A stretch of 13,295 nt of DNA, taken from NCBI GenBank assembly GCA_030627625.1, contig DAOURR010000059.1, forward strand, positions 1 through 13,295, read 5' to 3'. This document shows positions 1 through 6,789 of this stretch, piece by piece. The notes beneath the pieces are model-generated. The model saw nothing but the letters and a program-made list of their open reading frames with translations. It was not told where the DNA came from and searched no databases. Numbering within the stretch: the first letter of the stretch is position 1; the number at the start of each line of letters is the position of its first letter. Both the position numbers and the translations under genes were made by a program. The DNA comes from UBA3103 sp002365855 (GTDB taxonomy: Bacteria > Bacillota > Desulfotomaculia > Desulfotomaculales > Pelotomaculaceae).

Positions 1-243
1 CTCCTTTGGCGGGGAGTTGACTACTTCTTTGAAGTAATCACTAGAGGTCTCATTCTATTCTGTACCATTACTTTCCTATTTGACCCCTCGGTCACCTACT
101 TAAATTTTACACTGCCCTTAAATCCTCTTCTTGCCAAACCAGTTTAATAACAGGTTTTATTAATGGCTTAGCAATTATCAGAATGATTGCCGGTAAATAT
201 AACTTTGTCTAACCAAGTTTGGCGCTTTCAGGTACAGTCCTGG

Positions 244-281
244 GGTCCCCGTTTGTCAGGGGCCTGCCCTAATTTTTTTTT
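244..281 (+). terminator. Candidate intrinsic terminator, weak stem with nine Ts
   Basis: Two alternative stems precede a run of nine T at 273-281: GG(T)CCCC at 244-250 with GGGGCC at 259-264, or AGGG at 258-261 with CCCT at 267-270 and a 5-base loop. The second sits two bases before the T run, the right geometry for an intrinsic terminator on +. It would isolate the DUF3231 gene from whatever lies to the left. The stem is short, so confidence is moderate. Confidence 0.45.
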
Positions 282-287
282 GCAATA

Positions 288-305
288 GTCACCAGCTTAG
301 GTGAC
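288..305. promoter_or_regulatory. Perfect inverted repeat, possible operator
   Basis: GTCACC, a 6-base spacer (AGCTTA) and GGTGAC form a perfect two-fold symmetric site 57 bases before the DUF3231 start codon. There is no T run after it, so a terminator is unlikely. Size and symmetry fit a dimeric regulator's binding site. No regulator can be named. Confidence 0.4.
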
Positions 306-361
306 AGAATAAATAGACTTTTAAAGGAGAAAATAATATCTATGTTAAGGAGGGATTTTTT

Positions 362-1429
362 ATGGACATCAGCCGGACTTTTGAAAATACCAGGGACATA
401 ATCAAGGGAATTGTACAAAAACCTGTGAGTTTACAGCATGAAACAGATCTAACGTCCGCCGAAATTGCAACCCTCTGGAACACATATATGTATTACAGCG
501 CACTTTCTTGCATAATAAAGTATTCTAAAAATATTGCCCGTGATAATAACGACAGTGAATTAATGTCACTGCTGTCGCAGGGCTTAGAAAGTTTTGATAC
601 AAGATTAAAATGGATAGCAAATACTTTTAATAAAGAGGGGCTAACCATCCCCACAGGGTTTTCAGAAGAAGACGTTAATTTAGACGCGCCACAGCTGTAT
701 TCCACATCTTACCTCCTGTACTATACAAGAAATATGGTTAAGCTTGGCCTGAACGTCCACACCTTAAACATCAATATGTCCACACGTCCGGATGTCAGGG
801 ACTTTTTTTACGAAATTATTACTACAATACTGGAGATTAATAAAAAGGTTACTAATATTATGCTGGAAAGAGGTATCCTGCCAAGACATCCTACAATCAA
901 CGTGTCCGACAAGGTGGGGTTCACGCAAAAACCTAGCTTTTTAGCAGGGTTTATAGGAGACAGGCGCCCCCTCCTGGCTGTAGAAATAGCTCACCTATCT
1001 GAAATCATAGAGATGAACTATATTGGACGAGTCCTTTTAGCCGGTTTCAGCCAGGTTGCTAAATCGGACAGGGTTCGTGACTACATGAACAAAGGCGTCA
1101 AGATGGCCGATGATATTATAAAAACATTAACTTCCATATTAAAAGAAGAGAATATTACACCCCCTCTTCCCGGTGACGCTATTACTACAGATTCTAAAAC
1201 GGCTCCATTCTCCGATAAACTTATCATGTTTCATATTCAGTTGCTGGGTGTTTCCGGGATTAGCATGTATAGCGCTGCTCTGGGCCACAGCTTGAGACAC
1301 GATATAACTCAAAAGTATGCGCTTATTGCAGTTAACGCAGGAAGATATGCAGAAGAGGGCATAAAGATTATGATAGAAAACAGTTGGATGGAAGAACCGC
1401 CACAAATTGCAACCACCAGGTTAAACTAG
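362..1429 (+). CDS. DUF3231 family protein, tandem helical-bundle repeats
   Basis: A 355-aa, largely helical protein that I recognise as DUF3231, a family common in Bacilli and spore-forming Clostridia whose biochemical role is unknown. Two related halves are visible. The first (about residues 30-165) starts with TSAEIATLW and ends before a GILPRHP turn at 171-177. The second (about 195-340) starts with FLAGFIGDRRPL and contains the family-typical GFSQVAKSDRVRDYM at 228-242 and APFSDKLIMFH at 281-291. Halves of this kind are thought to fold as ferritin-like four-helix bundles, but I see no obvious di-iron ExxH pattern, so no redox role is claimed. There is no signal peptide or membrane segment. 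The ATG is preceded at good spacing by AAGGAGGG (348-355). The gene is monocistronic: a terminator-like hairpin lies upstream and oppositely oriented tRNA genes follow. A sporulation or stress role is inference from family distribution only. Confidence 0.85.
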   Translation: MDISRTFENTRDIIKGIVQKPVSLQHETDLTSAEIATLWNTYMYYSALSCIIKYSKNIARDNNDSELMSLLSQGLESFDTRLKWIANTFNKEGLTIPTGFSEEDVNLDAPQLYSTSYLLYYTRNMVKLGLNVHTLNINMSTRPDVRDFFYEIITTILEINKKVTNIMLERGILPRHPTINVSDKVGFTQKPSFLAGFIGDRRPLLAVEIAHLSEIIEMNYIGRVLLAGFSQVAKSDRVRDYMNKGVKMADDIIKTLTSILKEENITPPLPGDAITTDSKTAPFSDKLIMFHIQLLGVSGISMYSAALGHSLRHDITQKYALIAVNAGRYAEEGIKIMIENSWMEEPPQIATTRLN

Positions 1430-1456
1430 TACATGGCAAGACAGTACCGGAGCAAC

Positions 1457-1481
1457 AAAAAAAGAGAGCTTTTGCCCTCTT
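1457..1481 (-). terminator. Intrinsic terminator of the tRNA operon
   Basis: Read on the minus strand, an 8-base-pair stem (one G-U pair) with an AAAA loop is followed by a T run (plus-strand A 1457-1463). It lies 20 bases past the tRNA-Gly 3' end. On the plus strand the G-U becomes an A-C mismatch and no T run follows, so it works best for minus-strand transcripts. It may still slow transcription from the DUF3231 gene ending at 1429. Confidence 0.8.
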
Positions 1482-1500
1482 AATAAACCCTAAGTAGTAG

Positions 1501-1575
1501 TGGAGCGGAAGACGGGATTCGAACCCGCGACCCTCGCCTTGGCAAGGCGATGCTCTACCGCTGAGCTACTTCCGC
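1501..1575 (-). tRNA. tRNA-Gly (anticodon GCC)
   Basis: The 75-base cloverleaf is complete with encoded CCA. The acceptor stem GCGGAAG pairs with CTTCCGC, the D arm is GCTC/GAGC, the anticodon stem TCGCC/GGCGA encloses loop TTGCCAA (anticodon GCC), and the T arm is GCGGG TTCGAAT CCCGT. It is the last gene of a three-tRNA minus-strand operon. Confidence 0.97.
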
Positions 1576-1616
1576 ACACATAATTATTTTACAACATCAT
1601 GTGAAATTGTCAAGTA

Positions 1617-1692
<76 letters not shown>

Positions 1693-1700
1693 GGAAAAAA

Positions 1701-1777
1701 TGGCGGAGCTGACGGGAGTCGAACCCGCGATCTCCTGCGTGACAGGCAGGCATGTTAGGCCACTACACCACAGCTCC
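1701..1777 (-). tRNA. tRNA-Asp (anticodon GTC)
   Basis: The 77-base cloverleaf is complete with encoded CCA. The acceptor GGAGCTG pairs with CAGCTCC, and the anticodon stem CCTGC/GCAGG encloses loop CTGTCAC (anticodon GTC). The T arm is GCGGG TTCGACT CCCGT and the discriminator is G, as expected for Asp. It is the first gene of the operon. Confidence 0.97.
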
Positions 1778-1831
1778 ATTTTGGCCCGTAATACCTCCTT
1801 TTTACCAAGGGCTGTATTACTGACAATGTAT

Positions 1832-1860
1832 AGTATAACTAATCCTGGTCTTGAAGTCAA
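1832..1860 (-). promoter_or_regulatory. Vegetative (sigma-A type) promoter of the tRNA operon
   Basis: On the minus strand TTGACT (1855-1860) is followed after exactly 17 bases by TATACT (1832-1837), close to the housekeeping consensus. Transcription would start near 1825, giving a leader of about 48 bases before tRNA-Asp. The leader contains an inverted repeat (GTAATAC at 1788-1794, GTATTAC at 1814-1820). No terminator separates this promoter from the agmatinase gene ending at 1892, so readthrough from the polyamine operon is possible. Confidence 0.85.
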
Positions 1861-1891
1861 ATGAATTTTTATAACGCAGTTAATACTTTCA

Positions 1892-2761
1892 CTATCTTAC
1901 TGAACGGCCAAAAGACAGGATCGTCTCCCGCACCAGCTTTGCGGCCAGAAGCGCCGTCCTTTCTGTAGGATCGCACAGCGGGCTTACCTCTACCAGGTCG
2001 AAACCTACCACATTCAGCTCGCCAAGCAGGCGGACAGCCTGCAGGATTTCTTTGACTGAACATCCGCCAGGCTCAGGAGTACCTGTGCCTGGAGCATAGG
2101 CCGGATCAACCACATCGATATCCAGTGAGACATATACCGGCCTTCCTTTTAACTGTGGGATACATTCACACAGTGGCTCAAGAACTCTGTTCAGGAATAG
2201 ATTGGTATTAGCGCGGGCGTAATTGAACTCGTCTCTTGAGCCTGAACGAATGCCGAACTGAAAAAGGTTGGCCCCGCCTACCAGGTCAGTTACCCTACGC
2301 ATAACAGTAGCATGTGAAAAACGTTCCCCCATGTATTCCTCTCTCATGTCCGCGTGAGCGTCGAAATGGATTACAGCCAAACCGTTTTGAAGTTTTGCCA
2401 CTTCTTTAATTACTGCATAACTAATTAAATGTTCACCGCCCAGAACAAGGGGGAATTTGCCGCTGGCCAGGATATCTGAGGTCATCAGACTGATACGGCG
2501 CAGGTTCTCCTGAACCGCTCCAAATGGGAGGATTACATCACCCGCATCGTAATACCTATAGTCAGCGAGGTCCCGGTCGAGGTCAACGCTGAACTCCTCC
2601 AGGGTGTGTGATACCTGGCGGATTCTTTGAGGACCCTGTCGGGTGCCCGGTCTGAAGCTGACTGTAAGATCCATAGGCACACCCATCAGGACGATATCAG
2701 ACTGTTCGTAATTGTCGTTACTGCCTAGAAACCCAGGGTACCTTTCTACAAGGCTGAGCAT
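1892..2761 (-). CDS. speB: Agmatinase (arginase/agmatinase family ureohydrolase)
   Basis: A 289-aa enzyme of the Mn-dependent ureohydrolase family, full length for agmatinase. The metal-binding motifs are all present: GGEH at 108-111 (H111), DAHAD at 134-138, and SLDIDVVDP at 212-220 (D214, D216). The family signature continues as PAYAPGTGTPEPGG to residue 233. Agmatinase hydrolyses agmatine to putrescine and urea in the cytoplasm. It is the last gene of the arginine decarboxylase-spermidine synthase-agmatinase operon, 28 bases after spermidine synthase, with a GGAGGGG site before its ATG. Agmatinase is favoured over arginase or formiminoglutamase by these neighbours. In some thermophiles the equivalent enzyme acts on N1-aminopropylagmatine to release spermidine directly, and sequence alone cannot separate the two substrates. 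Confidence 0.93.
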   Translation of the reverse strand: MLSLVERYPGFLGSNDNYEQSDIVLMGVPMDLTVSFRPGTRQGPQRIRQVSHTLEEFSVDLDRDLADYRYYDAGDVILPFGAVQENLRRISLMTSDILASGKFPLVLGGEHLISYAVIKEVAKLQNGLAVIHFDAHADMREEYMGERFSHATVMRRVTDLVGGANLFQFGIRSGSRDEFNYARANTNLFLNRVLEPLCECIPQLKGRPVYVSLDIDVVDPAYAPGTGTPEPGGCSVKEILQAVRLLGELNVVGFDLVEVSPLCDPTERTALLAAKLVRETILSFGRSVR

Positions 2762-2789
2762 TTTTCCCCTCCGCTTTTGATTAATTCAG

Positions 2790-3629
2790 CTACTTCAGCA
2801 ATTCTTTTACAAATGGAGGCAACACAAAACAGGTTCGGTGTATTTCAGGGCTGTAATACCTTGTGTCCATACGCGGGATTTTTAGAATGTCAACATCCAG
2901 AGGGTCGTACTTTTTTGAGCCCATCGTAAACGTCCACAGCCCACCCGGGTACGTTGGTACGTTAGCAAGGTAAAGCCGGGTTGTTGGGAAAATCCCGGCT
3001 ATGTCCTGATACAGCCTGGGGATCAAATCCCGGTTAAAAAAAGGTGACTCTGTCTGCGCCACAAAGATGCCGTCTTCCTTTAGCGCATCAAAAATATCTT
3101 TATAAAAGGAGGCGCTAAAAAGCCCTTCCGCTGGTCCGACCGGATCTGTTGAGTCTACGATAATGATATCATAAGAATTTTTGTGCTCCCTTACGTGTTT
3201 GATCCCGTCATCCACCACTATCTGCACTTTGGGATGATCCATCGCAGAGCTTATCTCGGGAAGGAATTTCCTTGAAGCTTCGATAACCGCTGCATCTATT
3301 TCACAATGAATAATCTTTTCAATCGAAGGGTGTTTGACAACCTCTCTCACCACCCCACCGTCTCCTCCGCCTACAATAAGCACGTTCTTCGGCTCAGAAT
3401 GAGTGTTTAAGGCCACGTGGGAGATCATTTCATGATATACAAACTCGTCAGTCACCGTAGTCTGGATCACATTGTCCAGCACCAGCATCCTTCCAAATTG
3501 GTCCGTATCGATGACCGCCAAGTGTTGAAACAGGGTTTTTTCTTCATGCAGCGTCTTCTTTACCCGGCAGGACAGTTTTAAGTCTTCTGTCTGCTGCTCT
3601 GTAAACCACAAACATAGCTTTGACTCCAA
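2790..3629 (-). CDS. speE: Spermidine synthase (aminopropyltransferase)
   Basis: A 279-aa cytoplasmic aminopropyltransferase with a small N-terminal beta domain (about 1-60) and a Rossmann-fold methyltransferase-like domain. Visible motifs are YHEM at 65-68, the nucleotide-binding GGGDGG at 87-92, the acidic pair D140-D141, and DSTDPVGPAEGL at 159-170, where D159 is the expected catalytic aspartate. It transfers an aminopropyl group from decarboxylated S-adenosylmethionine to putrescine (or possibly agmatine). The start is TTG at 3627-3629, chosen because GGAGG lies 8 bases before it and the N-terminus then has family length; no nearby in-frame ATG fits as well. It is the middle gene of the operon, 27 bases after the decarboxylase. 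The AdoMet decarboxylase (speD) it needs is not in the window. Confidence 0.95.
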   Translation of the reverse strand: MESKLCLWFTEQQTEDLKLSCRVKKTLHEEKTLFQHLAVIDTDQFGRMLVLDNVIQTTVTDEFVYHEMISHVALNTHSEPKNVLIVGGGDGGVVREVVKHPSIEKIIHCEIDAAVIEASRKFLPEISSAMDHPKVQIVVDDGIKHVREHKNSYDIIIVDSTDPVGPAEGLFSASFYKDIFDALKEDGIFVAQTESPFFNRDLIPRLYQDIAGIFPTTRLYLANVPTYPGGLWTFTMGSKKYDPLDVDILKIPRMDTRYYSPEIHRTCFVLPPFVKELLK

Positions 3630-3656
3630 TGTTCACGCCTCCGTAATAACAGTTTT

Positions 3657-4115
3657 TTAGTACCAGAGAGGTACTGCAGCCAGGGCACAGCCAACCTTTT
3701 CAACCCGGTGGTCGACAGAGGCTATTTTTATACCGTCCAATTCCATTCCTCTGGTTTCAAATGCTTCTTTGAGCATACTTTCAATAATCTTCTCTGCTTC
3801 TTCCCTGCTGCATTTTCCGGAGTACTCCATGATCACCCCGAAAGTGTCCTCGGAAAAACCCACACCAACAGCAGCGGCGATTAGTTCACCGGGGACATCA
3901 CTGATAATATACCCATACGCTGTAGGCACAAGCGATCCGGGGGGAACCACCAGATCCGGGCAGTACTGTACACCCGGTGGCAGGATACTGGTTACCCGCA
4001 TTAAATTCAAGTTTCCAATCCTGCCCTGCAACAGGGCGTTGTCAAAAGCGTTAAGTGGATTCTTACCCTCAGAGCTGCCCGCAGTAACAAAGAATTTCTT
4101 TGGGGTTGGAAGCAT
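3657..4115 (-). CDS. Pyruvoyl-dependent arginine decarboxylase
   Basis: A 152-aa proenzyme of the PvlArgDC family best known from methanogens such as Methanocaldococcus jannaschii. It decarboxylates arginine to agmatine using a covalent pyruvoyl group rather than PLP. The self-cleavage region is RVTSILPPG (40-48): cleavage is expected between T42 and S43, with S43 becoming the pyruvoyl group. Many family members have Ser-Ser at this site, so T42 is a mild variation. IMEYSG at 95-100 carries E97, matching the family's catalytic glutamate. The length equals the usual single-proenzyme form. GAGGAGG sits 8 bases before the ATG, and a promoter lies at 4155-4182. It is the first gene of the polyamine operon and supplies agmatine to the following two enzymes. 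Confidence 0.94.
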   Translation of the reverse strand: MLPTPKKFFVTAGSSEGKNPLNAFDNALLQGRIGNLNLMRVTSILPPGVQYCPDLVVPPGSLVPTAYGYIISDVPGELIAAAVGVGFSEDTFGVIMEYSGKCSREEAEKIIESMLKEAFETRGMELDGIKIASVDHRVEKVGCALAAVPLWY

Positions 4116-4154
4116 TTTTTAACCTCCTCGCTAGTCTAGCTGCAAACATACAAT

Positions 4155-4182
4155 ATTATATCAAAACTAATGAAAATGTTAA
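4155..4182 (-). promoter_or_regulatory. Promoter of the polyamine operon
   Basis: On the minus strand TTAACA (4177-4182) and a perfect TATAAT (4155-4160) are separated by 16 bases. Transcription would start near 4148, leaving a short leader of about 30 bases before the decarboxylase ATG. No attenuator or riboswitch fits in that leader, so any control is likely at initiation. Confidence 0.7.
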
Positions 4183-4210
4183 CCCATGTTATGACCTTTT
4201 CACAAAATAT

Positions 4211-4219
4211 TTATCCACA
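4211..4219 (+). promoter_or_regulatory. Perfect DnaA-box 9-mer
   Basis: TTATCCACA matches the DnaA-box consensus exactly and lies in the divergent intergenic region between the polyamine operon and the stress-protein gene. It is a single box, with only a poor second match (TTTTCACA, 4197-4204) nearby. It is not an origin; it could be a DnaA-responsive promoter element or chance. Confidence 0.35.
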
Positions 4220-4237
4220 ATATTAATCCGCCATTAA

Positions 4238-4260
4238 AGGGAAGAATAAGAAACTTCCCT
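4238..4260. repeat. Inverted repeat upstream of the stress-protein gene
   Basis: AGGGAAG (4238-4244) and CTTCCCT (4254-4260) form a perfect 7-base-pair stem with a 9-base loop, 41 bases before the TTG start at 4302. No T run follows, so an operator or leader hairpin is more likely than a terminator. Confidence 0.4.
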
Positions 4261-4301
4261 CAGTGGCATGATAAAAGTCAAATAACAAAGGAGGAATTCA
4301 C

Positions 4302-4784
4302 TTGCTTAAAACCGTAGTTGGCTTATTCGATTCACATGATCAGGCCGAAAAAGCTGTATCAGAACTCCGCGGCAGCGGTTTTCACGAGGAAATATCCATC
4401 CTTGCCGCTGATAAGAACAAAGCAGGGGCCAAGGCCGAAGATAAGCCCATGGCAGGCGGCGGCAGCGTAGCATCTGGTGTGACCACTGGCGGGGTCCTTG
4501 GTGGACTTGCCGGTCTTGGCTTAGGTGCAGGAGCGCTGGCTATCCCGGGTATCGGTCCGCTTATTGCCGCCGGCCCTATCGCAGGACTGCTCTCAGGAGC
4601 TTTCACGGGTGGGATCGCAGGTGGCCTGATCGACTGGGGCATCCCTGCCGAACGCGGAAAGTTCTATGAAGGGAAGGTCCGGGAGGGTAAAATCCTGACC
4701 TCCGTGCGTTCTGATGAAGCAAAAATAATGGATGCCGCAAGCATATTGCGCAAAAATGGAGCTAGAGATGTAGAAACACACTAA
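4302..4784 (+). CDS. YflT/GSP17M-like stress protein with glycine-rich core
   Basis: A 160-aa protein in three parts. Residues 1-37 (KTVVGLFDSHDQAEKAVSEL and on) resemble the N-terminal beta-alpha-beta of general stress protein 17M/YflT-type proteins. Residues 50-110 are a glycine/alanine/leucine-rich stretch of glycine-zipper type that could insert into or lie on a membrane. Residues 118-160 are a polar tail with an RSDEAKIMDAASILRKNGA helix that looks like a second half of the same ferredoxin-like fold, split by the glycine-rich insert. The start is TTG at 4302, chosen for the AAAGGAGG site 8 bases before it; no ATG lies nearby in frame. It is monocistronic and divergent from the polyamine operon. 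The biochemical role is unknown; the stress association is family-based. Confidence 0.65.
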   Translation: MLKTVVGLFDSHDQAEKAVSELRGSGFHEEISILAADKNKAGAKAEDKPMAGGGSVASGVTTGGVLGGLAGLGLGAGALAIPGIGPLIAAGPIAGLLSGAFTGGIAGGLIDWGIPAERGKFYEGKVREGKILTSVRSDEAKIMDAASILRKNGARDVETH

Positions 4785-4789
4785 CCTTT

Positions 4790-4890
4790 ACGGGAGCAGC
4801 AGTACGTGTGGCGTAAATTTTCTTCATCGGTCTTTTGCGTCACACGTCGCCTCCCCCAGGCTCTCTCTCCTTTATACCTCGCTGCTCCGT
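4790..4890 (+). ncRNA. Candidate structured RNA element
   Basis: A 14-base-pair hairpin pairs 4804-4817 with 4834-4847 without mismatch on the plus-strand RNA (two G-U pairs, 16-base loop). It is enclosed by an outer stem, GGAGCAGC at 4793-4800 with GCTGCTCC at 4881-4888, extendable by two pairs past a single bulged G. On the minus-strand RNA both G-U pairs become mismatches, so the plus strand is favoured. No T run follows, so it is not a simple terminator for the gene ending at 4784. It could be a 3'-UTR element, a small RNA or a repetitive extragenic unit. Confidence 0.5.
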
Positions 4891-5108
4891 GCAACATAAC
4901 CTCCCTAAATGAAACATTTCCTCTCCCCAAAAACTTCAGAAAGAACATAACCTGCAAATAATAACTCCCGGTCTAACGGCATCCGTTGTAAAAAGTGTTC
5001 TGGCTCATTAAGGCCTACTCCCCTGATGCTAGGATTTACAAACTTGTTGGAGGATATTCCCAACATACCCAGAATTTATTATTTAATATCACAACAGGGG
5101 GAGACTAC
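4891..5108. other. Non-coding leader before the solute-binding protein gene
   Basis: This completes the 324-base gap (4785-5108). It holds a direct repeat AACATAACCT (4893-4902 and 4944-4953) and three small perfect hairpins: AAATG/CATTT (4907-4919), AACGG/CCGTT (4975-4987) and TGTTGG/CCAACA (5045-5065). The reading frame of the next gene stays open back to 4995, but that extension has no family similarity and no ribosome binding site. No confident promoter was found. Confidence 0.45.
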
Positions 5109-6698
5109 ATGTTTAAACTAAAATTATTTACCATTATACTGCTACTATTTTTGCCGCTGATACTGTTAAGTCATTCAGGCGCCGCACCGGTGTTAGGAAG
5201 ACTGGTGGGCTTGAGCGGCAACACCTTGGTATATGCCAGAAGCCAGGATGCACAGACCCTGGATCCTGCCCTGGCGCAGGATGAAGAATCAAATAAAGTA
5301 ATATCAAATATTTTTGAAGGACTGGTACGTTATAAGCCGGATACTACTTCAATTGAACCTTGCCTGGCGGAATCCTGGCATGTTTCCCTGGATGGACGGG
5401 AGTGGACCTTTTTTTTAAGAAAGAATGTAAAATTCCATGACGGCACACCATTTAATTCAGAAGCTGTGCGCTTCAGTATTGAGAGGCAGATGCCGCCCCG
5501 GCGCCAGGAACCAACAGCGTATGCCTCCTTTACCTTTGGCATGGTAGATAGCATCAAAACACCGGACCCTTATACGGTAAAATTTATTTTAAAATATCCT
5601 TACACTCCATTTTTAAACAACCTGGCCATGCCAGTTTCAGCACCGATTGTCAGCCCTGCAGCTGCTTCGGCGCTGGGAGAAGACTTCGGAGACAGGCCTG
5701 TTGGCACGGGTCCTTTCCGCTTCAGCAGCTGGAAAAAAGGAAGTAGCATTAGCCTGGAAGCAAACAGGGACTACTGGGGTAAATCAGCCGGGTGTTCGTC
5801 CCTGGTATTCACAGTTATCAAAAACAGCAGATTACGGTCACTGGCACTAAAACTGGGACTAGCTGACATCGCCGATGGAATCACCCCCGATGATGCCCGC
5901 TATCTTGAACAAAAAGGCCATTTGATCCTGCAAAAGCCCGGCCTGGATCTGAATTACCTTGGTTTTTATACTGATAAAGAACCCTTTAATAACCCCGCCA
6001 TAAGAAAAGCTGCAGCTATGTCTATAGACCGGGAACACGTGGCAGGTCTCTTTAAGGGAGCTTCCTACGAGGCCAACAGCCCCCTCCCTCCTGGTGTCCT
6101 TGGGTATGATCCATATACACGCCCTCTTCCTTACGACCCGGCCGGCGCCAAAGAACTGCTGGCCCAACAGGGCTATCCTGAAGGAATAAAAATAACCCTG
6201 ATCACCTATACAAATCCAAGGCCATACAATCCAATCGGAGGAGAAAAGCTGGCCCGGTACCTGCAGGCGGAAATGGCCAGGGTTGGTATAGAAACAGAAA
6301 TTAAAACATACGCCTGGCGTGAGTACAAGGATGCCCTGTTAAATAAAGAAGGAAATGCTTTCCTATACGGTTGGATCAGCGACAACGGCGACCCAGATAA
6401 CTTCCTTTATACACTGCTTTCTTCATCACAGATTGACAGTGGACTAAACACTACACGCTACCGCAACAATGAGTTAGATCTGCTGCTTGTTATGGCTCAG
6501 CAAGAAATTGAGCCGGCCATTCGTGAGCAACTATATAGAAATGCCGTTAAAATCCTCTCTCAAGACACTCCCTGGCTCATATTAAACCACAGCCTCAGCA
6601 TCTATGCCACGACACCGGAACTAGAAGGCTTTATTCCTCATTATGATGGTTTCACAGCACTTAACCTTGTTACAAAAATTGATAAAAATTCCAAATAA
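5109..6698 (+). CDS. Peptide/solute-binding protein, ABC family 5 (OppA/DppA-like)
   Basis: A 529-aa extracytoplasmic substrate-binding protein of the SBP_bac_5 family, typical in length. Residues 1-26 form a signal peptide (KLK, then a hydrophobic run to LLS, then HSGAA). The family signatures are plain: AQTLDPALAQDEESNKVISNIFEGLVRY (48-75), FHDGTPFNSEAVRFS (109-123), RPVGTGPFRF, and FNNPAIRKAAAMSIDRE. Family members bind peptides, nickel, sugars or other solutes for an ABC importer; the substrate cannot be read here. The expected lipobox cysteine is absent, which is unusual for a Gram-positive binding protein, so it may be secreted or held by an uncleaved signal. No permease or ATPase genes adjoin it, so it is an orphan. 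The start ATG at 5109 follows GGGGGAG at 7-base spacing; an upstream in-frame extension to 4995 lacks such a site and would bury the signal peptide. Confidence 0.9.
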   Translation: MFKLKLFTIILLLFLPLILLSHSGAAPVLGRLVGLSGNTLVYARSQDAQTLDPALAQDEESNKVISNIFEGLVRYKPDTTSIEPCLAESWHVSLDGREWTFFLRKNVKFHDGTPFNSEAVRFSIERQMPPRRQEPTAYASFTFGMVDSIKTPDPYTVKFILKYPYTPFLNNLAMPVSAPIVSPAAASALGEDFGDRPVGTGPFRFSSWKKGSSISLEANRDYWGKSAGCSSLVFTVIKNSRLRSLALKLGLADIADGITPDDARYLEQKGHLILQKPGLDLNYLGFYTDKEPFNNPAIRKAAAMSIDREHVAGLFKGASYEANSPLPPGVLGYDPYTRPLPYDPAGAKELLAQQGYPEGIKITLITYTNPRPYNPIGGEKLARYLQAEMARVGIETEIKTYAWREYKDALLNKEGNAFLYGWISDNGDPDNFLYTLLSSSQIDSGLNTTRYRNNELDLLLVMAQQEIEPAIREQLYRNAVKILSQDTPWLILNHSLSIYATTPELEGFIPHYDGFTALNLVTKIDKNSK

Positions 6699-6727
6699 AA
6701 TTTAAATTAGATCATTTGATTCTTTTC

Positions 6728-6757
6728 TGAATACATCAAAACTACCTGGGCATCATA
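6728..6757 (+). promoter_or_regulatory. Possible forespore (sigma-G type) promoter
   Basis: TGAATA (6728-6733), a 17-base spacer, then CATCATA (6751-6757). The first box equals the sigma-G -35 consensus; the second matches 5 of 7 positions of CATACTA. Its place 33 bases before the start of a DUF1540 gene, a family common in spore formers, makes it plausible but unproven. Confidence 0.35.
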
Positions 6758-6789
6758 ACAAAGATAAAAATATTAGCGAGGTGATTCCC

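Larger units (their letters stand above)
1..361. other. Leader region before the DUF3231 gene, no recognised gene
   Basis: No convincing gene is visible. On + the frame starting at base 1 stays open for 48 codons to a TAA at 145-147, so the tail of a truncated gene or mobile element entering from the left is possible, but its translation matches no family I know. A small inverted repeat (TACTTC, TTT, GAAGTA) lies at 22-36. The right half holds the terminator-like hairpin and the inverted repeat listed separately. Low coding likelihood overall. Confidence 0.5.

Noticed and set aside
342..401. A 19-codon ORF with ATG at 342 overlapping the DUF3231 start, as a possible leader peptide
   Set aside because: Its ribosome binding site is poorly spaced, it has no regulatory residue run, and it reads through the real gene's ribosome binding site; chance is the simpler explanation.
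4238..4260. GGGAAG as part of a sigma-B promoter for the stress-protein gene
   Set aside because: No GTTT-type -35 box is present at 13-15 bases upstream, so the general stress promoter could not be supported.
4382..4642. Proline/alanine-rich minus-strand ORF opposite the stress-protein gene
   Set aside because: It is the antisense reading of a glycine-rich coding stretch and has no ribosome binding site of its own.
4995..5108. N-terminal extension of the solute-binding protein
   Set aside because: It lacks a ribosome binding site and would place 38 polar residues before an otherwise normal signal peptide; ATG at 5109 has a good site.
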